A stretch of DNA of 64,000 nucleotides from contig NC_092195.1 in assembly GCF_043641665.1 (NCBI RefSeq), positions 18,558,774 to 18,622,773 of the forward strand. Direction: 5' to 3'. Position numbers and translations under genes: made by a program. Of the stretch, positions 35,370 through 47,634 are shown piece after piece; the first letter of the stretch is position 1, and the number at the start of each line of letters is the position of its first letter. This DNA is from Enoplosus armatus. Its lineage: Eukaryota > Chordata > Actinopteri > Centrarchiformes > Enoplosidae. The notes beneath the pieces are model-generated. The model was given only the letters and a program-made list of their open reading frames with translations. It searched no databases and had not been told where the DNA came from.

Positions 35370-38300
35370 CTGAAAGAAAGGGAACAGGGAATGTGGGTTA
35401 CTCATGTGGCAAACACATTCAGACATCCACAAAGCCTATTCACAATGCAAGATAGCTACTAACTGCATGGCTTTGAGAGGAAAAGTGACTGATTGAATCA
35501 AAATCAAACATCTATGAGAACATGAAAGTGACATCAAAGTAATTTAAAATAAAAGCACGGCAAAGGGGGACTTTGTGATCACAGGCGTCATAAAAAATAA
35601 GAGTAATAAGCAGTTAAACATTAATTTTAAGAAATGTATTCCCTGCTAAATGATGCACCACCGTACTACAGTAGTAAAGAATATGACTCATCTACAAATT
35701 CATTACACATTAATTCATTACATAACAGGTTCTACTCACATTACACAAGGCCTGCATCCATACCAGGTACATATTGAAAACAGGAGGCCATATTGTAGGG
35801 TAAACACAATTTTGACTTACAACACAGTATGGAAATAGTGAGAAGCTATTTGCCCAGACAAGCCTTTCTGCATGCACTCCTCTCACACACACTCACACAC
35901 ACACACACACACACTACTTCTTGAACAGGGCAGTAGAGGCGGGGGAATTCCTTCTTCGCTCGCATACTGAAACCCTCCCTTTCTCTCTCTCTCTCTCTCT
36001 CTCTCTGTGGCGACCTTTATCTATGTATTTCAAAGCAGAGTCAATCCGCCCCTACAAACTCCATTTCCTGTGGAAGACCATTACCTAACTTCCCGTTACT
36101 TTATTCCTCCCTCTCTCTCTCTTTGCTACTATTACACTTTCATTCTTATCCCCTGCCTGCATTCTCCCTCTAATATTGATTTCTACCTCTCATCTCTCAC
36201 TTTCTTTCCTCTCCTTCCACTTAGGCTCAATCCTCATTTTGGGCTGCAGTCATCCAGAAAAGCAGAGTTGTTCCGAATAATTGTTATTCCACACCAGAGC
36301 CATTCAGTATCGCTCTTATCCATGCCAGAGTCATTCAGAATATCTCCTATTCCACACCGGACTCATTCACAGTTCTGCCTCCATTTAGAAAGTAAAACAG
36401 ATTGATTTTGCTGACTTGTTGAACGGGGGACTGTTGTCATTTAACTGGTTTGTTTGCTGTGTGGGAGATACGCGCGGGACTTGCCTCAGGTCCTAGCTGC
36501 TGTGTGCTCTGCATCATTTCTTCCAATACAAGAGTCTCCACACGGCTCCACAAGTACCAGAAAGATGTTAACAAGTGTAGAAGAGGGAGAATCAAAACAC
36601 CCCCTATATACTCTGTCATCTTTTTGAAATTTCTCACTCCAACTGTGATATTCACTGTCAAAATGTTCTGGATTGATGTCTATCAACCACCACTCGGCAT
36701 GTCTACTTGTCAGTGACTGTCTGTTAACTTACATGTCTGCCTGTCTGTCCTTGTTTCTACATCCATCCTCCCACCAGTCTCTTTCTCTCTGTCTGCCTGT
36801 CTCTTTTCCCTTTTGCTGCCTTCCTGTTTGTCTGTGAAGGCTCGCATTCATTCAGGTCCTTTTAATATCTGCCACATCATATCGGCTAGAGAGAAATCCA
36901 TTTTCAGAGATGAGTGCCGCCTGTCTCAAGGCCACACACACAGCAAACATCTATGCGATGATAGTTGATAGTGCACGCACAGAGCTAGAAAGCTCACAGC
37001 CATCACTGTTCTCTATGTAAATCCCTATTTAGGACAGACAGCCGTAGAGCAGCCACCATAAAATAATTTGGCAGCCCGCCTTACTTGGTCACGATAGAGG
37101 TATGCTACGTGTGTTTACTCAGTAGTGCACTGTGTACAACAGCTGGTGTCAGAGTCATGGGCCCAATGGTAACAGCTTAAAGACAAACTGACGCAACTCA
37201 CGTGTCCCTCCGTGAAATATGGAGCAAGGAAGCCCATATGGGAACTATAGTAGGCCTGTGTCTCAGGTATACACAAAGTGCGGGGTGACAGGTTCAAGTG
37301 TGCTTTATTTGCAGAACAGCGTTTACCGTGATGTATAGGTTGACATGAATAAATAGTAAACATGACTGTAGGCAGCATCGAGCTGATGCAAGTCATATGA
37401 CAAAAACATGAACGGCCGCCTTTCTGGATGCATAACACGATGCATACGTTTAATTAGCAATTGAGTGATTGTCCAAGTTTAGGTCATGGGTGAATCACTT
37501 TTTCCAAACACAACTGGGCTAAAATAAACTCATAACAGCTTAAGTAAAATGCGGCCGATTACTAATTTAAAAGTGAGTTAACTTGATAATGAGTGTTCTA
37601 GATACATATAGGCCTCGTGCATATATAACTGCATATGCCTTCCATAATATTTTGCCAACCTTGACATAAATTCACTATAATTCATTTCACCTGGGCATAC
37701 AGCGTCCTGTAGTGAACTCAGACAGACCTTTCAGTCCACTGTGGTACGTTTTAACCTCCCGTGGTGTTGCTAAACCATTTTTAATGTTATATTTCTAGCC
37801 CACATCAAACTGCATTATATTTAAAAGTTTTGACATTACAAAAGTGTACAACAGGATTACTACAGTGCTTCATAAACGACAGGGTGTATAAATATGTTGA
37901 CATAATCATATTCCAGAGTAGATAACAGCAGTTAACTTTATCCAGACAAGGCCCAAAGCACAAAATGCAAACTACAGGAGGTGATGTCGTCACCCCTGGT
38001 TTAGCTGGATAGTACCGTGTATGTGTCAAGCCCTCGTAGTACCGCGATTACTACCAGTTTTACTCCACAACACAGCAGGCCGTGGCGTGCAGCGACCAGG
38101 CCTCAACTACACACAAGGCCGCTTGGAAATCCTCTACTCACTGTCACCGGGAAATAGCCGGTTTAACGGGCATATTGACCCTTAATACCATGTAATACGG
38201 CCCATTTTCCCGGTGCTGCATGACAGTATGAAATGTCCCAAGCAGATGAACACGTTAACTTTGTCAATCCACTCCACAGTCACACACAACACAACGACAA

Positions 38301-38918
38301 ACAGCGGGCAAAGTCGGTTGTTCGGCCCATCCGAAAGTGACAGTCGTCTGAAAATACAGCTAAAGCTTCCCGGATAACTTTGTATTGACCCTCGTCGTCA
38401 TTTGCGTTATTGCAGCCGCGATACAAGAGGGAGAAAGTGTCAATATGTGGCCACAAACTAGTCCAAGGAGAAGGCCCTCGAGCCCCCTAAAAAAACACAC
38501 ACATTAATTCAAACAGCCACGTTGATTCATGAAAAAGAGGAAGAAAATATGTCAGTGCAAGAGAGAGGAGGAGGAATGACAAGCGAGGAGTTCTCGAGGT
38601 TTGATACAACGCACGAAGAAATAACAGTTGTTCTAGGAAGTCCGACGGCAGTTATGGCGTTGAATTTATTTCTAGTGGAAAAGTTTCAAGCTCACTATGT
38701 CTAACCGCACCGCTCCCTTTTTTTTCACAGAAGACACCCAATCCGCCCTCTACTCCTCTCCGTAGGCCACCCAGATATCGGAAAATACGCTGATCGGCTC
38801 AACTGCTAATACTGTTTATGGCCACAGTAAACATGAACAACGTTAGCAGCTCGGCAAAAGCACAACAAGCCCCACTGCAGTGCTGCAGGAGAAAGATTTG
38901 TGGGCAGCTTATACTCAC
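35370..38918 (-). other. cic: cic 5' intron (predicted)
   Basis: About 3.5 kb between the predicted noncoding exon 1 donor and the 35369 acceptor. It contains CA (35894-35914) and TC (35981-36006) tracts. No coding region was recognised on either strand. Confidence 0.5.
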
Positions 38919-39060
38919 CAGAGCTAATATAGTACCCCAGTGTGATTCTCTGTTGAGTCCGCCGGGTAAAATAGGGCAGGGTGGCCGGTCGTCCGCAGCT
39001 GCCAATTAGCGGCCGTTCATGTTTCTCCGGCAAAGCAACTTAAAAGGAGGAAAAACTACT
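38919..39060 (-). other. cic: Predicted cic noncoding exon 1
   Basis: The minus strand ends ...TTAGCTCTG at donor CTG|GTGAGTATAAG, a near-perfect 5' splice site, in a CpG-rich interval just downstream of a CCAAT cluster. The upstream limit (transcription start) is a guess. Confidence 0.45.
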
Positions 39061-39299
39061 GCCCTGTACATTCTACACTACAGTCGCAAAATGGTGAATG
39101 AAGCCCCAAAGCCTTGACAACCAGCCCGTGCGGCCAATCGCGGAGCACGAACGCGTACAGTAGCCAATAGGATCCCGCGGAAGGGGAGCGGGGGCGGAGC
39201 CACACGTCAAAGTAAATTTGACGGACGGCGCGCCGCGGCCAATCACAGTGTGGGAAAACACAGAACAGCTGTTGGGAGAGCGAGGCTGCGGTGGCCAAT
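39002..39299 (-). promoter_or_regulatory. cic: cic-L CpG promoter with CCAAT (NF-Y) cluster
   Basis: CCAAT boxes on the plus strand at 39002-39006, 39134-39138, 39164-39168, 39239-39243 and 39295-39299, plus a GC box (GCGGGGGCGGAGC, about 39188-39200), within CpG-dense sequence. Read on the minus strand these are ATTGG boxes about 80-240 nt upstream of the predicted exon 1, the usual NF-Y distance. No TATA box. Confidence 0.6.
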
Positions 39300-39370
39300 A
39301 GGGCTCCTCTGTGGGCATGTCTGTGACTTATACAGGCACGCAGGACAGGAATGAAATCTTCCTCTCTTTG

Positions 39371-39393
39371 TCTTTCTTTCTTTCTTTCTTTCT
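39371..39393. repeat. (TTTC)n tandem repeat
   Basis: About five TTTC units followed by TTC units. Confidence 0.9.
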
Positions 39394-39843
39394 TCTTCTT
39401 CTCATCCCGTCTTCATTTGTCTACAAACATGCGCAGACAGAGCGGAGCCTGTCTGTCTTTTTAGAGACGGGTTCTAGTCAGTAGACACAAAAACTGACAT
39501 GACATTAGAACATTTATTATAGATCAATGTGTCACGTCCCAAGCGGTCACATTTATTATAACCTCAACTCAGACTTATAAAGCAGCTTTAACAAGCCTCG
39601 TTAACTCTCTGTGTGCTGTCTGTTTATCTGGATGCATTCCCTGTGCTGTGCAGTGTCTCCACTATGATCCATGTGAGCCACAGGTTGACTGTAGTTTCAG
39701 AGGAACCACAAAGAACACCAACTCCCAAATTCTCAGGCTTTCTCCCTCTCCATCCCTCTCGCAAAACTCACTCACTCTCTCTCCCTCCCAGCTAATCAGA
39801 GGGGCTCTAAACCGCACAGCATCCCTTAGTCCCGCCTCCTCAG

Positions 39844-39924
39844 CCAATCAGGACAGAAGCTGGAGGCCGTGCGTCACCAGAGCAGCGTGTGATTGGCTGA
39901 GAGGCCCAGGGTCTGCAGGCCAAT
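39844..39924. promoter_or_regulatory. Second CCAAT-box cluster
   Basis: CCAAT at 39844-39848 and 39920-39924 and inverted ATTGG at 39892-39896, within 81 bp. Spacing suits cooperative NF-Y binding. It may be a distal part of the cic promoter or serve an unannotated plus-strand transcript. Confidence 0.35.
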
Positions 39925-40063
39925 GACCGAGTGCTGTGGTGAGGTCATTATGCTTGTTGCCATCAGCTTGGCCAAACAGGAAGAGTGAAACCCCAGTGAG
40001 TAAGTTGGTCCAAACGTGGGATTATGGTTCCTAAGCGAGTGACCCATATACACTGTGGGCCTC

Positions 40064-40065
<2 letters not shown>

Positions 40066-40107
<42 letters not shown>

Positions 40108-40647
40108 GTGTACGCAGGGAGGTGTGCATGTGTACGAGCAGGTACAGGCTGTAATACACTAAAGACTACAAGACAACATGCAAACAGACAAAAGAAAATA
40201 CAGTTAAACACGCTTGAGTGCACACACGCAGACACACTTACACACAGATATGTGCCTGTGCAATACACACACAAGCAACACAGTGGCATCCCGCTGTGAT
40301 TTCATAAGACACTAATGGTGTGTGGATTGCTGTGTAGCAGTGCGATGCGCTGTTTCTATAGCTTACAGGCACAGATGGCGAGTTTGGTCAATGATGATAC
40401 AGAGCTGGCTGGTTGCGGCATTGCAGTCTGCCTGGTACACACACATACACACATACACACATACACACACACACACACACACACGCACAGAGGCGAGCGG
40501 GTACACTTACCACAGTTACACACAACTGGGCGCAGGCATACAAGCAAGCGCATACACACACATAGCAGGCGCAGTGGAGTCAGAACATGCCTGGGCGTTA
40601 CATAAGCTGTACGTGTACCAGAGCACGCACACACACACATACACATA

Positions 40648-40718
<71 letters not shown>

Positions 40719-40861
40719 CGCCTAGCCCTGTGCAAGCAAACACACATATACACACTTTTGTGTATATTGTGCAGACTATATAGACTCTCTGAGCATGCAA
40801 ACATACAGTCGTGCACTGTTGCACATACAACAAAGTACATCACAGGTCTATTATTAGTAGT

Positions 40862-40901
<40 letters not shown>

Positions 40902-41016
40902 ACACAAGCTCAGCATTTATCTATTTACTGTACACATTTCATGGTCTTAACATGTACAACTTGTGACTCATAAATCAGTGAAAATGCACCACAAACGCAG
41001 ACACACACACACACAC
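40066..41016. repeat. Cluster of five (CA)n microsatellites
   Basis: CA arrays at 40066-40105, 40437-40490 (with CATACA units), 40627-40717 (about 67 bp pure at its end), 40869-40899 and 41001-41016, separated by degenerate CA-rich sequence. His/Thr- or Cys/Val-repeat open frames here are artefacts of the repeats. Confidence 0.95.
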
Positions 41017-41655
41017 GTAAGTGCAAAGTGAGTGGGATCTCCAGACATCCTTCCACACCCCTGATAGTGAAGCACTGCAGTCTCCGTCTCTCTTTAACTG
41101 ACTGCTCATTCACCGTAGACGAGTGTGTATTCAGAAATGTAGGGCGAGTACAACGAGCACGCAACTTTGAGGGGCGGCTGGTTTCGTAAGGCACCGTCGA
41201 GAGACATTAGAGGAAGGAGGAGACCCGAGATTTAAGCCTCAGAAAAAGGCTTTAGAGTGAGACTGGAAATGAAAGTGCGAAGGAGACTTTAGCGGTGAAA
41301 GGTAGAAGTGAGACGGACAGGGAAGAAAATTATGAAAGACAGGCTGTTGCACTAAGAGGAAGAAAGACAAAGAGGCAGACGTGAAACACGCAAGCGACAG
41401 AAACAGAGAGAAATGGCCAGAGAGGTAAACTGAGAGCGACTCTTTGCCGCAGAAGTCGAGCCGTTTGTGAATGAGTGCCATAAATCCGGCTGGTATTAGC
41501 ACCTCTGAGCACTTTCTAAGAATGAGGCGGAGAGCAGCGGCTAAGCTCTCCCAATCCCAGTCACTTTACACTAAATGCATTACGGCCACTTAACTGCTAA
41601 ACAGCTCCAGGGACCCTGCACTGTACCTGACCCAACACTCTAACACTCTCGTATT

Positions 41656-41658
<3 letters not shown>

Positions 41659-41706
<48 letters not shown>

Positions 41707-41723
41707 AAAAAAAAAAAAAAAAA
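41659..41723. repeat. (GT)n microsatellite followed by poly(A)
   Basis: About 46 bp of GT, then TTT and a run of 17 A. Confidence 0.95.
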
Positions 41724-42104
41724 GGACAAATCCAGAGTGTGAGAGAGATGGACCAGATGAGTCCAACTCTACTCTTCTCCACCCCGGCCAATATTTTGAG
41801 GTTGAGTAGATGTACAGTAGATTTAACAGCCTGCACCTGCTGTGAATAATGAAATCTGAGATGAGTGTGCAGTCACTCACAGCCACTGCCTGTGTAATTA
41901 TCTGAGTCATTTAGTCAAAATTTAAATATCTTTCTGGTGTTAAGATGAATAGGTTGTATCCCAAATGCATTTTTATACAAATACTGTACTATTAGTATCA
42001 GTAGCTATATTCACAGTAATGAGAGAGGGCATGATCTGACTGATATCTGCATTATCCTGCAGCTTTACTTTCACACCTTCACACGTGTAGAAATACTCTG
42101 TTAC

Positions 42105-42495
42105 AGAATTCTGCTTTCAGTTTTAGTTTAGTAAAAGTACAGCAAGGAGTACACATCCAGCTGATACAGAGCAACATTATTAATTATAAAAATATTTATT
42201 ATAGCTGCTTTAAAGTACCAAAGGTAAAAGTACTCATTATGTAGAACAGACTCCTTTAGAGGATGATAGTTTTATAAAATGAGCTATCACATTATTGTAT
42301 TATCATTATTATTATTATTGAGCAGCATTTTAGTGTTGTATCTGGTCATGGTGGAGCTAATTTTAAGCTGAATTAATAAATCATTTAATAAATAATAAAG
42401 TACAAAACAGCATAAAATGGAAATACTCAAGTATAACTAGCTCAAAATTGTACTGTACTTGACTAAATGTACTTCGTTACTTTCCATCACAGCAG
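42105..42495 (+). repeat. Percomorph interspersed repeat (family C)
   Basis: Landmarks GTAAAAGTACTCATTATGTA, GAGCAGCATTTTAGTGTTGT, GGTGGAGCTAATTTTAAGCT, CATAAAATGGAAATACTCAA and AATGTACTTCGTTACTTTCC in order, as in a repeat common in percomorph genomes. Confidence 0.65.
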
Positions 42496-43289
42496 ACGAG
42501 TAAATGGACTTTGATGTTTTGAGTTGAAATTGTTTTGTCAAGAATGAACTTTCAAGCTCAAATTCATGCATGTAAATTGATGCAAACATGTTTTCTCAGC
42601 GATAGAATAGATTGTTTTTGGTTTCTTGTCGTTGTTCTTTTCATGTCTTTTGACACAACAGAGACAGGAGTCCATTTTCTGCTCCTCACTCTTAGTTACA
42701 TGTTGCATTGAGATGTCTTCCAACAAAGTGAGAAATTGGGCACTTTTAGTATGGACGCTGGCATTTTATTGGTTTACTTAATTTAGTCATTTTCCAGTGA
42801 GGAGATCCAGTACAACACACAGAAAACATTTTTAGAAATGATATTTGGTTTGAAATAGAGGATGTGTATGCTTGCCTCTCTTCCATCACGGATAACTGTA
42901 ACTACTGGTAACCATTTAAAAAAAACAAATGCCCACTTCCCACTGTGACTTGCTTGCAAATCAAGTTATAACAAGACACCAAGTTCATTACGTCAGTTTG
43001 TATATTGAAATTTGAATTTCTTTGCACACATCAACCGTTTATTCCACCATGACTGAGAAATAGATCCAAACATTCTGTGAGGCCCCGAGGAGGAGTTTAA
43101 AAAAATGTAAATTTTATGTTTGTACTTATTTAGCTGAATGTTGAACTTCCCGACCTGCTGCACATCATCAGATGGCTGCAGGAAGACAGAAACATGTTGT
43201 TCTTGATCCCATGTGACACCGTTTCTTTAGCTTTGCTTTCAGTTAGAACGTTTAAAGGCCATTATTTAATTTTAATCTAAAATGTATTT

Positions 43290-43505
43290 CATTGTTTTAT
43301 GGTTTTTAAATGTTTTTATTGCCTTTCTATCTATTCCATCTTTTATTATCATTTATCTGTTTTACTGGTTTTATTATTTCACTTCATCATTGGTATTTTT
43401 TGCCTGCATTAGTCTTAAACCGTCTTACTGTTTATATTTGTACTGTTTTTCTTTTACTTAGAATTGCACTAACCTGTATGAAAGGTGCTATACAAATAAA
43501 ATTGG
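43290..43505 (+). mobile_element. 3' end of a LINE/SINE-type retroelement (relic)
   Basis: A T-rich tail ending GAAAGGTGCTATACAAATAA then AATTGGA, the typical 3' end (GTGCTATAAATAAA-like) of fish L2-related elements. No coding part remains. Confidence 0.45.
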
Positions 43506-46009
43506 ACTGATTATCAATTCAAATAACGAACATGTAATCCTGTGACATCACCCTCGTCAGAAGTGAACCAAACGACTTTCTAATAAAGACGTGAATCAGC
43601 TGTGCCCACTCATGACAGAGCGGATAGATTAGTTAGACATGGTGGGATATCAAACAGTGTTTCTTTTAAAAGAGTGCCGCCAAAGTTTGTGTGGAAAAAT
43701 GGTGGTGACACCCTTTCATTCACTTTGGATGGTCCAGTTTTATTCACTTCTACTATCTGCTGCAGTGACATCCATTGCCCAGTAGATGACGCTGTTTCCC
43801 CTGTGACCAAAATGCACTGACCTATAAGAGAGTGACCTTGGATGTTATGTGATATTGAAATAAGAAAGTATAACTGATATATTTGGTGTATGTTTGTCAG
43901 CTTCACAGACAGATAAGTATGGACCTTCAAACTTTTGTTGATGTTCAGTTGATATTTTATATTTGCAGCCAATTTGCACTTCATTAGTAAGTGGAGTTAA
44001 GTTAAGGGAGGTTTTATAATAAAGATAAAGACATATATTCCCTAGAATCCCTTAAATCATAATGTGAATTCTATTAAAGTCTGAGGTTTTCTTGTTGGCT
44101 GAGAAGTACACGAGAGACCATTATGTTATTTTGAGTCTTGGATTTGATTTTGAAATTGATTGTTGACCAGTCCACCCCTAACCACTATTATAGGTAGCCT
44201 CATTGCTTGTGATGATGGGTTATTGAAAAAAACGTTGATCCCTCTAGGTATCCTACGAAAGCTCTCAGGGGGTCCAGACCCTCAGGTTGAGAACTGTCGG
44301 ATGAGAACATATTGATGAGGCAGCAGGTTCGAGCAGCAGCCAGTGGACGCTCTCTTCTCGTGACTCCCACAGATAATGAATCCTTATTACTGAGGAGGCT
44401 GCTCTGCCGGCTCAGTGAGCCGCGAGGACAATCTGCCTCCAGAAATACACTCACGACTGCTGCTGCACAGGTACTCACCTGTCAGCATGTAATCCTCCAC
44501 ACACACCGACTGACTGACTACCTGCTCAACTCAACCAGTCTTCACTCAGCTCTGTTTTAATTAAACTTATACATTAAACTTATTTTTTCTATACTTTACT
44601 GTCAATAATTTTACTGGGTTCATAACTTCCAATTCATCATGTTTTAACAGAAGGTGAAATAGTGTGTGACTCTCATCATTGAAAGAAAGTAACTGTAATA
44701 CAGTAGAACAAGGAAAGTAAAAGAAAGTGAAAAATAAATGAATTAACATGAATACATCAGGAAGGAGAGATATATAACTTATTAGACTTAGATTTATTAT
44801 AAATGAGATGTATTTACTTTAGTTCCCATATTTAATTATGGATACTAGTGAGGGGAACCTTTATATTTCATATTACATAGGTGCTGTTACAGTGGTACAG
44901 ATGGGTTTTTTTCAGACCAAAAAATAATATATCTTTTAAATAAACAATTACACGCTATTTATTGTATCTAATTTTGTCTCAAAATTGATCAGAAGTAGTG
45001 GATATTTTTGTCTTTCAAAATTATGTGAATTAATTTTTATTTTTTAATAACATATTGTTATAATAATGTCCACATGTATAGCCTTATGTGTTGATTTTAA
45101 TTTATATAAAATGAATATCCAATTCAATTTATGGTTTAGTTGGTTTAGTTTAGCTTAGTTGTGAGTTAATATAATGGAGAGACTTTTGTTTTTAACCAAA
45201 TTACATGGAGGCTAATCTATGAGCCTATAACTCACACTCATATACACAAACACATAAACTCAGTTTTTCAGTCAGAAGGTATTTAAGTATATAACTCATA
45301 TAATAAGAAATGAATCATGTGTCTCACCATGTTTTAAATGTTGGAGGTCCAGGGCTTTTACTGTGACCTGTTGGTGAAAGTGAAGGCGGAGTCCCAGCAG
45401 GAGCCCGGCAACAATGCATGATAATTAGCCTTCTGTTGTGATCTGGTTTCTGTCTCGGGCTCTGTGGACTGTGACCTCTGACCTCGTCCCACAGCCAGAC
45501 AACAGTCCCTCTCTGCTGGAGGCCAAACAGCCCGTCAATCAGCCTCCTTTTAATACGGCCCGTCCCCTGTTAAGATCAGCAGCCGATGAATGCTTCAAAA
45601 CAGATTGCAGGGGAGGGGGGAGAGACAGGGAGATGGAGGGGAGGATGAGAGCTGATTGTTAGAGAGATGAAACAAATACTGAAATGATTAACAGGATTTT
45701 AAAAATAAGAAAACAAAGAGACTAAAAGGAAAAGAGGAAAGTATAGAAAATTAGGTGTAGGTACAGAGAGAGGTGGTGTTGCCGTCAGTCACGGGTTAAA
45801 TAGCTGCTACATGAATACCATTTAGCACAACAATCTACCCCAGAAAAGTAACTGAAATCAATTTTGTATGTCACTCTATGTTAACATCTTGCTTTCAGAA
45901 AGTCAGACTTAACACTACCTGCCTCAAGATGCAACGTCAAACAAAGTAAAACCAATTTAAAACTGCCCAATAAAGTAGGCCAATATAACAGGTATTAGTT
46001 TTGTGTTAC

Positions 46010-46530
46010 TCAAGTTAAAGGAATAGTTCAATGATTGGAAAAAAGCAGAGTTAGATGAGAAGATTGATACCACTCTTATGTTTGCATGGTAAACAACGTT
46101 ACACCCAGCAATCAGTCAGCTTAGCTTAGCACAAAGACTGGAAATGGGGGGAAACGGCTAGCCTAGCTCTGTCCAATGGTAACAAAATCTGTCTACCAGT
46201 ACTTGTAAAGCTCACTAATTCACACATTATATTTAGATTGTTTAATCAGTACAAAAACTACAAAATATAGCGTTTAAACGGGGGTTAGCATAAATGCTAG
46301 GAGTAGTAACTTCCTGGAGTCTCAGTTTGGTTGCCTGGCAACCACTCAATTGGTTCTTGTACAGATTAATCAAACAAAATATAACATTACAACATTAGTG
46401 AGCTTTAGAGGTGATCGTAGGCTGATTTTGTCAGTCACAGCCAAGCTAGCTGTTTCTCCTTGTTTCCAAGCTAAGCTAGGCTAACTGCCTGCTTCATATT
46501 TAGCATATAGACACGATTATTCAACCAAAT
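46010..46530. mobile_element. Fold-back (long inverted repeat) element, family D
   Basis: The first arm holds GGAATAGTTCAATGATTGG, GTTAGATGAGAAGATTGATA, TCAGCTTAGCTTAGCACAAA and AAAGCTCACTAATTCACACA. The second arm holds the inverse elements, e.g. ATTAGTGAGCTTTAGAGGTG and CAAGCTAAGCTAGGCTAACT. The arms pair over much of the length around a centre near 46340. It matches a repeat widespread in percomorphs. Confidence 0.65.
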
Positions 46531-46890
46531 TCAGCACTGAAGAATGGACTTTTTGTGTGCAGTGAAGTATATAGTTTGTAAAGAAATATCAAAAAGCAGT
46601 GTTAGTTTCCCCCCAATATATCTTGACCTGCCAAACTCTGGTAGGTATGGTAATTAACATTAAACAGCTAAAGTGCACACTGAAATGGTTAAAGGAGTAT
46701 TCAAATACTGTTGTATTTCCATCCATTACCTTCCATAATGGAGACCTTTTCCTCAGTACAAGTTTCCAGACGGGACACATCAGTCTAGACATAAATGTGT
46801 GTTTACATTTTTGTGTAAACAAACTTCAGGCAAACACTCAATTACCAAGCCATTAAAGTTTCACATGCCATCCCGCCATTCCCTGACAAG

Positions 46891-46900
46891 TCTCGCGAGA
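46891..46900. promoter_or_regulatory. TCTCGCGAGA (BANP/CGCG) promoter element
   Basis: A perfect TCTCGCGAGA palindrome, the element bound by BANP at unmethylated CpG-island promoters. It is followed by GC-rich sequence, a CTCF-like CAGCAGAGGGAGCC (46961-46974) and a plus-strand donor TCG|GTGAGA (exon end 46983). No coding gene was found nearby. Confidence 0.45.
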
Positions 46901-47439
46901 GTTTGCAGTGGCAGGAAAAAAAGGGGGGTCCCGGGCTGAACGTGTATTACTAGAAACTGACAGCAGAGGGAGCCAGAGTTTCGGTGAGAAACCAGGAGAG
47001 GAATCAACTGGAGGCTGTTGCTCCTGCAGTCTTTAAAGGTTGTTTAAACAGCTCCTCGTGTTGTGTTTGTTTTAATGTCCTTCATATTCAAACATTAAGA
47101 CGTCTTGTTTAAGTTCTTATGTTGGACAAGGTCCAACATCTGTCCATGTGACATACAGAGGCATGAGCAAGATTTGGGTCTCACATCTAAACCGGCAGCC
47201 TAAGACCCCTCTGAGGAGAATTTGTGGGAAAATAACGGAAATACATACATACCTTTAAAGTGGAGAAATGTCTAGAGGCTGTTTCAGAGGCTTTCCATAC
47301 AACAAACTGTGAACTTGTGATGTTTTGGCTGGGGCTGGCAGCTGTTTTCAGAATAGAATAATCATTTTAGTCAACTTAAACCAAGAATTCAGTGGTCCCA
47401 ACCTCTATAACGTGATGATTTGCTAGTTTTCTTCTCCTT

Positions 47440-47634
47440 CTGTGATTGTAAACTGAATGTCTTTCTGCTGATTGGATATAACAATCTATTTGAAGACATC
47501 ATCTTGCCTTCTGGGAAGTTGTGACGGGAATTCTTCACTACTTTCTGACATTTTATCGACCAAATGATTAGTAGACTAATCAAGCAAATATTTGGCTTTT
47601 TTATTGCTATGAAAATAATCTTTAATTGCAGCCA
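47440..47634 (-). mobile_element. hAT-like non-autonomous element, family A, copy 4 (fragment)
   Basis: Reverse orientation: TTGTAAACTGAATGTCTTTC, TTTGAAGACATCATCTTGCC, TTCTGACATTTTATCGACCA, ATGATTAGTAGACTAATCAA and terminal AATTGCAGCC. Confidence 0.7.

Larger units (their letters stand above)
41724..46009. other. Intergenic DNA, cic-erf interval, left half
   Basis: No gene recognised on either strand. Recognisable content is two interspersed-repeat relics (42105-42495, 43290-43505). The remainder is AT-rich unique sequence. Confidence 0.55.

Noticed and set aside
38522..38704. Plus-strand 60-codon frame next to the cic promoter
   Set aside because: Not recognised, short and in a CpG-rich promoter setting where chance frames are common.
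40322..40973. His/Thr- and Cys/Val-repeat open frames on both strands
   Set aside because: Direct translations of CA/TG microsatellites, which lack stop codons in every frame.
44240..44300. CCAGACCCTCAGGTTGAGAACTG, similar to a common vertebrate repeat tail
   Set aside because: Too short to assign to a repeat family with confidence.
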